Below, in pieces: positions 54,873-63,714 of a stretch of DNA of 64,000 nucleotides; positions within the stretch are counted from its first letter, which is position 1, and each line of letters opens with the position of its first letter. The position numbers were made by a program, and so were the translations under genes. Origin of the DNA: Pelomonas sp. Root1444 (GTDB taxonomy: Bacteria > Pseudomonadota > Gammaproteobacteria > Burkholderiales > Burkholderiaceae_C); NCBI RefSeq assembly GCF_001426885.1, contig NZ_LMFP01000013.1, forward strand, positions 1 to 64,000. Reading direction: 5' to 3'. Under the pieces are notes generated by a model that saw only the letters and a list, made by a program, of their open reading frames with translations, had not been told where the DNA came from and made no database searches.

Positions 54873-54973
54873 ACACGGGAAAACGCGTCGGAGTCTATGC
54901 GAGTCGGCACGGGGCACGGCTTGACGGTTTCACTAGACTGCGCGCTTTTCCAGCGCCCGCGCAACCCCTCGCA

Positions 54974-56782
54974 ATGAAGCTTCACGCCCTGCTGACCGCC
55001 CTGTTGCTGACCAGCGCGCTGACCGCCACGCAAGCGCAGGGCACGCCACCGCAGAAGGTGCTGCGCTATGCCTTCAAGGTGGCGGAGACGGGCTTCGACC
55101 CGGTGCAGGTGACCGACAAGTATTCCAAGGACATCCTCGGCGGCATCCTCGACGCGCCGCTCGAATACGACTTCGGCGCCCGCCCCTTCAAGCTGCGGCC
55201 GGCGACCCTCTCGGAAATGCCCGAGATCAGCGCCGACTTCAAGACCATCACGATGCGCGTCAAGCCGGGCATCTATTTCTCCGACGACCCGGCCTTCAAG
55301 GGCAGGAAGCGTGAGCTGACGGCCGAGGACTATGTCTACAGCGTCAAGCGCCACTACGACCCGTATTGGAAGAGCGGCAACCTCTACCTGCTGGAGAACG
55401 TCAAGATCCTGGGCCTGTCGGAGCTGCGCACCGAGGGCATGCGCGCCAGGAAGCCCTTCGACTACGACCGCCCCGTCGAAGGCCTGAAGGCGCTGGACCG
55501 CTACACCTTCCAGCTCAAGCTGGGCGTGGCCGACCCGCGCTTCATCTACCAGTTCAGCGACGCCGGCTTCCTCGGCGCCGTGGCGCGCGAGGTGGTCGAG
55601 TTCTATGGCGACAAGATCATGGAGCATCCGGTCGGGACGAACGCGTTCCGCCTGGCAGAGTGGCGGCGCAGCTCGCGCGTGGTGCTCGAGAAGAACCCCA
55701 ATTTCCGCGATGTGCGCTACGCCGAGGTCGCGCCGCCGGACGCCAGTGACAAGCTCAAGGCGGAGGTCGCTGCGCTGCAGGGCCGCAAGCTGCCCATGGT
55801 GGACCGCGTCGTCATCGACATCATCGAGGAGGCGCAGCCGCGCTGGCTGTCCTTCCTGCGCGGCGAGGCCGAGGTCATCGAGGAGGTGCCCATCGACTTC
55901 GCCGGCATCGCCATCCCCGGCAACCATCTGGCACCGAACCTCGCCAAGCAAGGCATCACGATGACGCGCTATCCGCGCGCCGACATCTCGCTGAGCTACT
56001 TCAACATGGAAGATCCGGTCGTGGGCGGCTACACGCCCGAGCGCATCGCGCTGCGCCGCGCGATCAACCTGGCCGTGGACCTGGACAAGGAAATCCGCCT
56101 GGTGCGCCGCGGCCAGGCGCTGAAGAGCCAGGGTCCCATCCCCACCGTGGCCTTCGGCCACGACCCGGCCTTCAAGTCGGAGATGAGCGAGTTCAGCCTC
56201 GCCAAGGGCAAGGCCTTGCTGGACTTGTACGGTTATGTCGACCGCGACGGCGATGGCTACCGCGAGCAGCCGGACGGCCAGCCGCTGGCCATCGAATACT
56301 CGACGCTGGCCGACGGCGAGCGCCGCCAGCTGGCCGAGCAGTGGCAAAAGAACATGGACGCGCTCGGCATCCGCATGACGTTCAAGATCGGCAAGTTCCC
56401 CGAGCAGCTCAAGGCCGCCAACGCGGGCAAGCTGCAGATGTGGGGCGTGGGCTGGGTCGGCACGACACCCGACGGCGACACCTTCCTGGCGCTGGGCTCG
56501 AGCAAGGCCAAGGGCAAGGCCAACAAGGCGCGTTTCGACCTGCCGGCCTTCGAGGCGATCTACGAAAAGCAGAAGGCCCTGCCCGACGGCCCGGAGCGGC
56601 TCGCGCTGATGACCGAGGCGCAGCGCCTGCTCGTCGCCTACGCGCCCTACAAGTTCCACGTCCACCGCATCTGGACCGACATGGCCCAGCCCTGGGTCAA
56701 GGGCTACAGCCGCAACCTGTTCGTGCGCGATTTCTGGAAGTACATCGACGTCGACCCCGCGGCGATGCCTCAATCGAAGTGA
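54974..56782 (+). CDS. Extracellular solute-binding protein family 5, copy 1
   Basis: A 602-aa periplasmic peptide-binding protein. Signal peptide MKLHALLTALLLTSALTATQ with AQA-like cleavage. The mature part is of the SBP_bac_5 type: LRYAFKVAETGFDPVQVTDK, PGIYFSDDPAFKGRKRELTA, DYVYSVKRHYDP, and VEFYGDKIMEHPVGT. It should deliver oligopeptides or related solutes to the YejBEF-like transporter encoded divergently. ATG 54974 begins the signal peptide. The second copy starts 20 bp after its stop. Confidence 0.93.
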   Translation: MKLHALLTALLLTSALTATQAQGTPPQKVLRYAFKVAETGFDPVQVTDKYSKDILGGILDAPLEYDFGARPFKLRPATLSEMPEISADFKTITMRVKPGIYFSDDPAFKGRKRELTAEDYVYSVKRHYDPYWKSGNLYLLENVKILGLSELRTEGMRARKPFDYDRPVEGLKALDRYTFQLKLGVADPRFIYQFSDAGFLGAVAREVVEFYGDKIMEHPVGTNAFRLAEWRRSSRVVLEKNPNFRDVRYAEVAPPDASDKLKAEVAALQGRKLPMVDRVVIDIIEEAQPRWLSFLRGEAEVIEEVPIDFAGIAIPGNHLAPNLAKQGITMTRYPRADISLSYFNMEDPVVGGYTPERIALRRAINLAVDLDKEIRLVRRGQALKSQGPIPTVAFGHDPAFKSEMSEFSLAKGKALLDLYGYVDRDGDGYREQPDGQPLAIEYSTLADGERRQLAEQWQKNMDALGIRMTFKIGKFPEQLKAANAGKLQMWGVGWVGTTPDGDTFLALGSSKAKGKANKARFDLPAFEAIYEKQKALPDGPERLALMTEAQRLLVAYAPYKFHVHRIWTDMAQPWVKGYSRNLFVRDFWKYIDVDPAAMPQSK

Positions 56783-56801
56783 AGCCCAATAAGGCCAAGT
56801 G

Positions 56802-58601
56802 ATGAAGCAGCTGCTCGCCGCCCTGGCCGTCTGTGCCGCACTGATCCCCGCTTCCGGCAGCCCTGCCGAGCCCGTCAAGACGCTGCGTTATGCCTTTCGC
56901 ATCGCCGAGACCGGCTTCGACCCGCCGCGGCTGTCGGACATCTACTCGCGCACCATCACCGCGCACATCTTCGAAAGCCTCTACACGTACGACCCGCTGG
57001 CACGGCCGACGCGCATCGTGCCGCAGATCGCCGACGGCGAGCCCGAGATCAGTGCCGACTTCAAGACCTTCAAGTTCAAGGTCCGCCCCGGCATCTACTT
57101 CGCCGACGACCCGGCGTTCAAGGGCAAGAAGCGCGAGGTCACGGCGCAGGACTTCGTCTACAGCATCAAGCGCTATGCCGACCCCGCCAACAACGCCCAG
57201 GGCTGGATCAGCTACGAAGACGCGGGCCTCGTCGGCCTGGACGAGCTGCGCAGCCAGGTCATCAAGGCCAAGAAGCCGTTCCCCTACGACACCGAGGTGG
57301 AGGGCGTGCGCGCCCTGGACCGCTACACGCTGCAGCTCAAGACGCGAGATGCGCGCCCACGGCTGGTCGAGTCCATCCTCGCCGGCAACGATCTCTACGG
57401 TGCCGTCGCGCGCGAGGTCGTCGAGTTCTATGGCGACAAGATCATGGAGCATCCGGTCGGCACTGGGCCGTTCGTGCTGAAGGAATGGCGGCGCAGCTCG
57501 CAGATGGTCCTGGAGCGCAACCCGGCTTACCGCGAACGCCATTACGAGTCCGTGCCAGCGGCTGACGACGCGGAGGCACAAGCCATCCTCGCCAAATTCA
57601 AGGGCCGCCGCATCCCGATGGTCGACCGTGTCGTCGTCGACATCATTGTGGAGAACCAGCCGCGCTGGCTGGCCTTCTTGAACAATGAGCACGACTTCAT
57701 GGAGCGCGTGCCCGAGGACTTCCTGACCCAGGCCGCACCCGGCGGCAAGATCGCGCCCAACCTGGCCAAGCGCGGCATGCAGGCGCTGTTCACGCTTGCG
57801 CCGGACATGACGCTGACCTGCTTCAACATGGACGATCCGGTCGTCGGCGGCATGACGCCCGACAAGGTCGCGCTGCGCCGGGCCATTTCGCTGGCCTATG
57901 ACGTGAAGAAGGAGATCCGCCTCGCGCGTCGTGGCTTCGCCGTGCCCGGCCAGGCGCCCATCGTGCCTGGCACCACCGGCTACGACCCCGCGTTCAAAAG
58001 CGAGATGAGCGACTACGACCCGGCCCGCGCCAAGGCCCTGCTCGACATGTATGGCTATGTGGACAAGGACGGCGACGGCTGGCGCGACCTGCCCGATGGC
58101 CAACCCCTCGTGCTGACCCGCAACACCGAGCCCAACTCGCTGAGCCGTTCCGTCGACGAACTGTGGGAGAAGGCGCTGCGCGGCGTCGGCATCCGGCTGC
58201 AGGTCAGGATCCAGCAATGGCCGGAGAACCTCAAGGCGGCCCAGTCGGGCAACTACCAGATGTGGCCGGTGGGCTCGACCGCCGCGCAGCCCGACGGCCA
58301 GGGTGCGCTGCAGCGCTACTACGGCCCTGCCAGCGGCACGCAGAACCTGCCGCGCTTCAAGGATGCTCGCTTCGATGCCATCTACGACCGCATGCAGGCC
58401 CTGCCCGACGGCCCCGAGCGTGAAGCCTTGTTCCTCGAAGCCAAGCGCATCGCCGTCACCTATATGGCGTACAAGGTCCACGCCCACCGCGTGTTGATCG
58501 ACATCCAGCAACCCTGGATGAGCGGCTACCGCCGCCCGCTGTTCTGGCAGGACTTCTGGCAGTTCGTCGACATCGATCCGGCCAAGCAGCCCGTCCGCTG
58601 A
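56802..58601 (+). CDS. Extracellular solute-binding protein family 5, copy 2
   Basis: A 599-aa paralogue of the preceding protein. Signal peptide MKQLLAALAVCAALIPASGS. It keeps AETGFDPPRLSDIYS, PGIYFADDPAFKGKKREVTA, AREVVEFYGDKIMEHPVGT, and FNMDDPVVGGMTPDKVALRR. A stretch near 57415-57462 is almost identical in DNA to 55590-55637 in copy 1, pointing to tandem duplication or gene conversion. ATG 56802 has AAGG about eight bases upstream; an adjacent GTG 56799 is the alternative. The two proteins could bind different peptides for the same membrane complex. Confidence 0.93.
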   Translation: MKQLLAALAVCAALIPASGSPAEPVKTLRYAFRIAETGFDPPRLSDIYSRTITAHIFESLYTYDPLARPTRIVPQIADGEPEISADFKTFKFKVRPGIYFADDPAFKGKKREVTAQDFVYSIKRYADPANNAQGWISYEDAGLVGLDELRSQVIKAKKPFPYDTEVEGVRALDRYTLQLKTRDARPRLVESILAGNDLYGAVAREVVEFYGDKIMEHPVGTGPFVLKEWRRSSQMVLERNPAYRERHYESVPAADDAEAQAILAKFKGRRIPMVDRVVVDIIVENQPRWLAFLNNEHDFMERVPEDFLTQAAPGGKIAPNLAKRGMQALFTLAPDMTLTCFNMDDPVVGGMTPDKVALRRAISLAYDVKKEIRLARRGFAVPGQAPIVPGTTGYDPAFKSEMSDYDPARAKALLDMYGYVDKDGDGWRDLPDGQPLVLTRNTEPNSLSRSVDELWEKALRGVGIRLQVRIQQWPENLKAAQSGNYQMWPVGSTAAQPDGQGALQRYYGPASGTQNLPRFKDARFDAIYDRMQALPDGPEREALFLEAKRIAVTYMAYKVHAHRVLIDIQQPWMSGYRRPLFWQDFWQFVDIDPAKQPVR

Positions 58602-58705
58602 TTTCCGCGGGCGCATTCCCGCGAATCGACCGCCTGTCGCAAGGGCGTGGCGGGCATGTGCCATGCCGGTAGGCTTCGCTTCATCCCCACCGAAAGGAGC
58701 CTCAA

Positions 58706-59035
58706 ATGAACGACGCAGAAGAACTCGCCAAGCTGGCTGAACTGCATGCCCGCGGCGTGCTCAGCGACGAGGAGTTCGCCAAGGCCAAGGCCCGCGTGCT
58801 GGGCGGCCAGGCGGCCTACGGCGCCGGGGCGGCGCCGGCACCCCATGTCGGCGCCGTCAACGGCCTGCGCCGCGCCCGCGTGGACCGCTGGATCGGCGGC
58901 GTCTGCGGCGGCATCGCCCGCGCCACGGGGCTGGACTCCTGGGTCTGGCGGCTGATCTTCACGGTGCTGTTCCTGGCGTTTGGCAGCGGCATCCTGGTCT
59001 ACGTGCTGCTCTGGATCTTCGTACCCGAGGAATGA
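58706..59035 (+). CDS. PspC domain protein with N-terminal SHOCT-like segment
   Basis: A 109-aa membrane protein. Residues 1-33 (ELAKLAELHARGVLSDEEFA and on) look like the SHOCT domain, a short oligomerising module. Residues about 52-109 form a PspC domain with RVDRWIGGVCGGIARATGLD and a C-terminal transmembrane helix LIFTVLFLAFGSGILVYVLL. PspC proteins act in envelope stress sensing, though no other psp genes are here. GAAAGGAG precedes ATG 58706 at a good distance. Confidence 0.88.
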   Translation: MNDAEELAKLAELHARGVLSDEEFAKAKARVLGGQAAYGAGAAPAPHVGAVNGLRRARVDRWIGGVCGGIARATGLDSWVWRLIFTVLFLAFGSGILVYVLLWIFVPEE

Positions 59036-59131
59036 GACACCCTGCGGCCCGGCGCGGCCTGCAAGGGGTCGGCCCTGACGGGCGTGCGTTGTTTCGTCGG
59101 TATGCTGAGCCGACAACTCCGGAGACAGCGG

Positions 59132-60754
59132 ATGAAACAGCTCGCCGGCCTCGACGCCAGCTTCCTCTACCTGGAAACGCCGCAGATGCCGATGCATGTC
59201 GGCGCGCTGCACCTGCTGGAGCTGCCGGTCGGCTACGACGGTGACTATGTCGAGGACCTGCGCGAGCACATGCGGGCGCGCATGCCGCTGCTGCCGGCGC
59301 TGCGCCGCCGCCTCGTCGCGATGCCGCTGGGGCTGTCCAACCCCGGCTGGGTCGATGCCGACCCCGACCTCGAAGAGCACATCGTCGAGATCGCCTTGCC
59401 CGAGAACAGCGGCATGGCCGAGCTGGAGGCGCAGGTCGGCGCGCTGCACCCGGTGCTGCTGGACCGGTCTCGTCCGCTGTGGAAGTTCCACGTCTTCACC
59501 GGTGTCGAGTCCGGCCCCGAAGGCCAGCCGCGCGTCGCGCTCTACACGCAGCTGCACCATGCCGCCGTCGACGGCCAGGCCGCCGTCGCGCTGGCGCAGG
59601 TCATCCTCGACCTGAGCCCCGAGCCGCGTGCCGTCGAGGCTCTGGCCGCGCGCGGCAAGAAGCGCGGCCGGCTCGGCACCGTCGGCATGCTCAGCGCGGC
59701 CGTGTCGCAGCAATGGAAGCAGACCGTCAAGCTGGCCCGCTCGCTGCCGAATGCGGCCAGCATCCTCGGCGGCATGGCGGTCAAGTCGCTCGGCGGCGCG
59801 GCGGCCGAGGCGTCCGTCGACAAGCTGCGCACGCTGCTCGCCAACGTCGCGGCGCAGACGACGGCCGTCGTGCGCGGCAAGGCGGCCGTGTCCAACCTCG
59901 GCCCGGCGCCCCGCACGCGCTTCAACGTGAGCCTGTCCGACAAGCGCTCGTTTGCCGGCGTCACGCTGCCGCTGGCCGAGCTGAACCGCACCCGCAAGCG
60001 CCACCAGGCCAGCCTCAACGACGCGGTGCTTTTCGTCATCGGCGGCGCGCTGCGGCGCTACTTCGCCAAGCACGGCCCGCTGCCGCGCAAGAGCCTCGTC
60101 GCCGCAGTGCCCGTGTCCACGCGCGCCGCGGGCGACACCACGTCCAACAACCAGGCCACCATGACCTTCATGAGCCTGGGCACGCACCTGGCCGACCCGG
60201 CCGAGCGGCTGGCGCATGTCATGGCCGCGAGCAAGGCGATGAAGGCGCAGATGAGCCAGCTCAAGAGCCTGATGCCGACCGACTTCCCCAGCCTGGGCAT
60301 CCCCTGGCTGATGCAGGCCGGCGCCATGCTCTACGGCCGCGCCAAGGTGGCCGAGAAGCTGCCCGTCGTCGCGAACGTAGTCATCTCGAACGTGCCGGGC
60401 CCGCAGCTGCCGCTGTACCTGGCCGGCGCGCAGATGCTGACCAACTACCCCACATCGATTGCCGTGCATGGCCTGGCACTGAACGTGACCGTGCAGACCT
60501 ACAACCAGTCGCTGGACATCGGCATGATGGCCTGCGGCGAGGCGCTGCCGGAGATGGGCGAGCTGGCGGCGTATGTGGAGGCGGCGTTCATGGAGTTGCA
60601 GGCGCTGCCGGTGGTTGAGGTCGTCGAGCCGCAACCGGCGCCGGTGGTGAAGAAAGCGGTGGTGAAGAAGGCACCTGCCAAGAAGGTCGCAGCGAAGAAG
60701 ACGGTGGCGAAAAAGGTCGCACCGGCCAAGCGGCGGGTGACCAAGGCCGCCTGA
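59132..60754 (+). CDS. WS/DGAT family O-acyltransferase with histone-H1-like tail
   Basis: A 540-aa acyltransferase making wax esters or triacylglycerol. It opens MKQLAGLDASFLYLETPQMP and contains the condensation motif HHAAVDG (His142, His143, Asp147) and, later, VVISNVPGPQLPLYLAG. The last 45 residues are unusual: KKAVVKKAPAKKVAAKK and KRRVTKAA, lysine/alanine repeats like bacterial histone H1-type proteins. Plausible roles are binding lipid-body surfaces or nucleic acid. ATG 59132 has GGAGA about nine bases upstream. Confidence 0.92.
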   Translation: MKQLAGLDASFLYLETPQMPMHVGALHLLELPVGYDGDYVEDLREHMRARMPLLPALRRRLVAMPLGLSNPGWVDADPDLEEHIVEIALPENSGMAELEAQVGALHPVLLDRSRPLWKFHVFTGVESGPEGQPRVALYTQLHHAAVDGQAAVALAQVILDLSPEPRAVEALAARGKKRGRLGTVGMLSAAVSQQWKQTVKLARSLPNAASILGGMAVKSLGGAAAEASVDKLRTLLANVAAQTTAVVRGKAAVSNLGPAPRTRFNVSLSDKRSFAGVTLPLAELNRTRKRHQASLNDAVLFVIGGALRRYFAKHGPLPRKSLVAAVPVSTRAAGDTTSNNQATMTFMSLGTHLADPAERLAHVMAASKAMKAQMSQLKSLMPTDFPSLGIPWLMQAGAMLYGRAKVAEKLPVVANVVISNVPGPQLPLYLAGAQMLTNYPTSIAVHGLALNVTVQTYNQSLDIGMMACGEALPEMGELAAYVEAAFMELQALPVVEVVEPQPAPVVKKAVVKKAPAKKVAAKKTVAKKVAPAKRRVTKAA

Positions 60755-60774
60755 GGCGATTCAGGGCCTCAACG

Positions 60775-61284
60775 ATGAACAGCCGGACACGTTGCCAAGG
60801 CTGCGGCGCAAAACTGCCGTCTGCCGAGGCCGTGTGCGCGCATTGCGAAGCGGAGCTCGTCACCGAAACACCGAAGCCCGTGGGCAAGTACGCCTGCCCT
60901 CACTGCAATGGGCGGTTCGCAAAGCCTGCTCAGGTCCGTTGGCCGCCAAAGGTGCCCTGGTGGCGGCCCGCCATGGAGCGAATGCAATGCCCGCATTGCG
61001 ACACGCCATTGCGTGATCGTCGCCAACCAGACATCCACCGCGGATTCATACCGCTGATGCTGATCGCGGTGCTGTCCATCCAGATCCTTGTGGCCGACCG
61101 GACGCTGCGTAGCTGGCTCGGCTTCCTGCTGGTGCTCGGCAGCCTTAGCTATTTCTTCTGGCGCACGGAACGCGGCGTCGTCGAGCGTGACCGCTATGCC
61201 GCCGGCTCTTCGCGACGCTTCGCCACCGGAGGCACCGAGCAGCCCGGCGTGGCACAACAGCGTCAGAGTGATTCGCCCGACTGA
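60775..61284 (+). CDS. Zinc-ribbon double membrane-helix protein
   Basis: A 169-aa protein beginning with zinc ribbon CQGCGAKLPSAEAVCAHCEA, then a second pair CPHCNGRF and CPHCDTPL, followed by two membrane helices (about 95-130, FIPLMLIAVLSIQILVADRT and LLVLGSLSYFFW) and a polar tail. I do not recognise a named family. It follows the acyltransferase by 20 bp and may be on its transcript. The 96-bp gap to the next gene shows nothing notable. Confidence 0.75.
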   Translation: MNSRTRCQGCGAKLPSAEAVCAHCEAELVTETPKPVGKYACPHCNGRFAKPAQVRWPPKVPWWRPAMERMQCPHCDTPLRDRRQPDIHRGFIPLMLIAVLSIQILVADRTLRSWLGFLLVLGSLSYFFWRTERGVVERDRYAAGSSRRFATGGTEQPGVAQQRQSDSPD

Positions 61285-61380
61285 GAGTCGCCAACGCGAC
61301 ACCCCGGCCCCGGGCAAGCACGACCCGAAAACAGGCGACAGCTGGCTAACATCGCCGAGCTGCCCCGATACCGCTACCGC

Positions 61381-62202
61381 ATGCCAGCCATCCGCTCGCC
61401 GCGCTTCTCGCGCTGGCAACAAACGCCCTCCTCCCACCACCCCGACTGGCCCGACCTGCGCGCTCCCAATGCCTGGCTGCTGATGCTGGAAAGCCGGGCG
61501 CCCTGGGAATACGCCGCGCTGCTCGCCGCGCTGCCCTGGCTCAAGAAACTGCCGCATGGCGACGGGCACCCGGTGTTCGTCTTTCCCGGCCTGGGCGCCA
61601 ACGATCTGACAACGGCTCCGCTGCGTGCGCTGCTCGACTCGCTCGGCTACGCCACCCAGCCCTGGGGCCAGGGCTTCAACTTCGGACCGCGCGCGGGCGT
61701 GCTGGAGCAAGCCCAGGCCGACCTCCAGGCGCTGCACCGGCGCCACCATCGCAAGGTGAGCCTGCTGGGCTGGAGCCTGGGCGGCATCTACGCGCGCGAG
61801 CTGGCCAAGGCGTGCCCCGAGCTGACGCGCTGCGTCGTCACGCTGGGCACGCCGTTCACCGGGCACCCGCGCGCAACCAACGCCTGGCGCTTCTTCGAGC
61901 TGGTCAGCGGCCATGCGTCCAACGACCCCGAACTGATGGCGCAGATCCGCCAGGCCCCGCCAGTGCCCACGACGTCGATCTACTCCAAGAGCGACGGCGT
62001 CGTCGCCTGGCGCTGCAGCGTCAACGAGCCGTCACCGCTGGCCGAGAACATCGAGGTCCAGGCCAGCCACATCGGCCTGGGCGTCAACCCGATCGCGCTG
62101 TATGCGCTCGCGGACCGGCTGGCGCAGCCGGAAGGCCACTGGCAGCCGTTCGAGCCCAAGGGGGCGAGGCGGTGGTTCTACAAGACGCCGGTGCAGCCGT
62201 AG
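61381..62202 (+). CDS. Alpha/beta hydrolase (lipase-like)
   Basis: A 273-aa alpha/beta hydrolase. VFVFPGLGANDLTTAPLRAL matches the oxyanion region and GWSLGG (Ser132) the nucleophile elbow. Further on, TTSIYSKSDGVVAW contains the probable catalytic Asp, and ASHIGLGVNP the His. It has no signal peptide. It could be a lipase or a thioesterase; the neighbouring wax-ester-type acyltransferase makes a role in lipid turnover plausible (inference). Confidence 0.85.
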   Translation: MPAIRSPRFSRWQQTPSSHHPDWPDLRAPNAWLLMLESRAPWEYAALLAALPWLKKLPHGDGHPVFVFPGLGANDLTTAPLRALLDSLGYATQPWGQGFNFGPRAGVLEQAQADLQALHRRHHRKVSLLGWSLGGIYARELAKACPELTRCVVTLGTPFTGHPRATNAWRFFELVSGHASNDPELMAQIRQAPPVPTTSIYSKSDGVVAWRCSVNEPSPLAENIEVQASHIGLGVNPIALYALADRLAQPEGHWQPFEPKGARRWFYKTPVQP

Positions 62203-62277
62203 AACGCCCTGGCAGCCGCCGGGCACGCATCGTGCAGCGTGCGCGACGTGCTCTTGTGAGCTGTTGACAACCCCTCC

Positions 62278-63045
62278 ATGCCCTGGACCTTTGCCCATCC
62301 CGCAGCCATCCTGCCGCTGCGTTCGCTGTGCCCCCGCTGGCTCTCACTACCCGCCCTGATCCTGGGGGCCATGGCCCCCGACTTGAGCTACTACGTCGGC
62401 ATGCACGGCGCCTGGCGCACCTTTTGCCACACACTGATGGGCGTCCTGACCGTCTGTCTGCCGGTCTGCCTGCTGTTGTTGGACCTCATGCAGCGGTGGC
62501 CGCGCCCGCTGACCGTGCTGCTGCCAGAGCCTCACCGGTCATTGGTGCGCGGCGAGCTGCAGCCGCCGCCGCAGGCGGCCGTCGCGCGCTGGGCGGTCGC
62601 TGTGCTCTCCATCCTGCTCGGCGCGGCAACCCACCTGCTGTGGGACCTCTTCACCCACCCGGTGCCGCCACTCACGGACCTCCTGCCCTGGCTGGCCCAG
62701 CCACTGCTGACCTTCCTGGGCCGGCCGCTGACGGTCGCCCGGCTGCTGCAGCACCTGAGCACCGTGGCCGGCGCGCTGGTCCTTGCCGTCGCCTACGCCC
62801 GGGCGGTGCGCAGGCAGCCGGACCGCCCGGAAGCGCCGAACCCGCGGCGCGCCCGCGTGCTGTGGGCCTGCCTGGCGGCGGCGCTCGCGGTCGGCGCACT
62901 GTCGGCCTGGGCCCTCACGCCCGACACGCTGCCCGGCTACCCGATGCGCCGGCTGGTGCGCACGGTCGTCTGGAGCACCAGCTGCTTCGCCACGCTGTTC
63001 GTCATCGCCAGCGTGGCCTGGTGGCGCCGCGTGGGTGACGCCTGA
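62278..63045 (+). CDS. DUF4184 family integral membrane protein
   Basis: A 255-aa polytopic membrane protein. MPWTFAHPAAILPLRSLCPR, LPALILGAMAPDLSYYVGMH and HLLWDLFTHP match the DUF4184 family, with conserved His and Asp residues near the membrane that suggest metal binding or hydrolase activity, but the reaction is unknown. About five or six hydrophobic segments are visible. No strong ribosome binding site near ATG 62278 was seen. Confidence 0.85.
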   Translation: MPWTFAHPAAILPLRSLCPRWLSLPALILGAMAPDLSYYVGMHGAWRTFCHTLMGVLTVCLPVCLLLLDLMQRWPRPLTVLLPEPHRSLVRGELQPPPQAAVARWAVAVLSILLGAATHLLWDLFTHPVPPLTDLLPWLAQPLLTFLGRPLTVARLLQHLSTVAGALVLAVAYARAVRRQPDRPEAPNPRRARVLWACLAAALAVGALSAWALTPDTLPGYPMRRLVRTVVWSTSCFATLFVIASVAWWRRVGDA

Positions 63046-63109
63046 AGCCCTGCGCCGCGCCGCTGCCCCATCTCGCGGTAAGGTATCGCCCTTAACCCGG
63101 ACCTCCCCC

Positions 63110-63706
63110 ATGCAACACCACACCCTCGCCGCCGACGACAAGGCCGCCAAGAAAGACGCCCCCGAGAAGATGGAAGAGCAGCTGCTCTTCAAGGGCCGCT
63201 TCGTGATGATCTTTGGCGAGATCGACGACAAGATGGCCCACGCCACCTGCCGCCGCCTGCTGGCGCTGAGCCAGGAATCCGACGCGCCGATCACGCTGTT
63301 GATCTCCAGCCCCGGCGGCCATGTGGAGAGCGGCGACGCCATCCACGACATGATCCGCTTCGTGCGCGCGCCGGTGAACATGGTCGGCACCGGCTGGGTG
63401 GCCAGCGCCGGCACGCACATCTACCTGGCTGTGCCCAAGGAGCGCCGCTTCGCGCTGCCCAACACGCGCTTCATGATCCACCAGCCTGCTGGCGGCGCTG
63501 GCGGCCAGGCCAGCGACATCGCCATCCAGGCCAAGGAAATTCTGCGCGCCCGCGAACGCCTGGCAGCCACCATCGCGCGCGAGACCGGCCAGCCGCTGGA
63601 GCGCGTGCGCGCCGACATCGAACGCGATTTCTGGATGAGCACTGAGGAGGCCATTGCCTACGGCCTGGTGGCGCGCGTCATCGAGCGCCAGGTCGATCTG
63701 GGCTGA
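63110..63706 (+). CDS. ClpP-like serine protease (divergent ClpP paralogue)
   Basis: A 198-aa protease subunit of the ClpP fold. The nucleophile is Ser99 in TGWVASAGTHIYLA, the histidine is His124 in RFMIHQPAGGAGGQASDI, and Asp173 lies in ERDFWMSTEEA. The main ClpP normally reads GQAASMGAFLL and starts with MA..., so this is a divergent paralogue, not the housekeeping gene. No ClpX, ClpA or tig neighbours are present. It may degrade specific substrates or work with a different ATPase. GGACC seven bases upstream of ATG 63110 is a weak ribosome site. Confidence 0.9.
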   Translation: MQHHTLAADDKAAKKDAPEKMEEQLLFKGRFVMIFGEIDDKMAHATCRRLLALSQESDAPITLLISSPGGHVESGDAIHDMIRFVRAPVNMVGTGWVASAGTHIYLAVPKERRFALPNTRFMIHQPAGGAGGQASDIAIQAKEILRARERLAATIARETGQPLERVRADIERDFWMSTEEAIAYGLVARVIERQVDLG

Positions 63707-63714
63707 TCCGCGCC

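Noticed and set aside
58526..60634. Long minus-strand open frame (702 codons) across the PspC and acyltransferase genes
   Set aside because: It spans two real genes and their gap; composition is typical of antisense frames in high-GC DNA.
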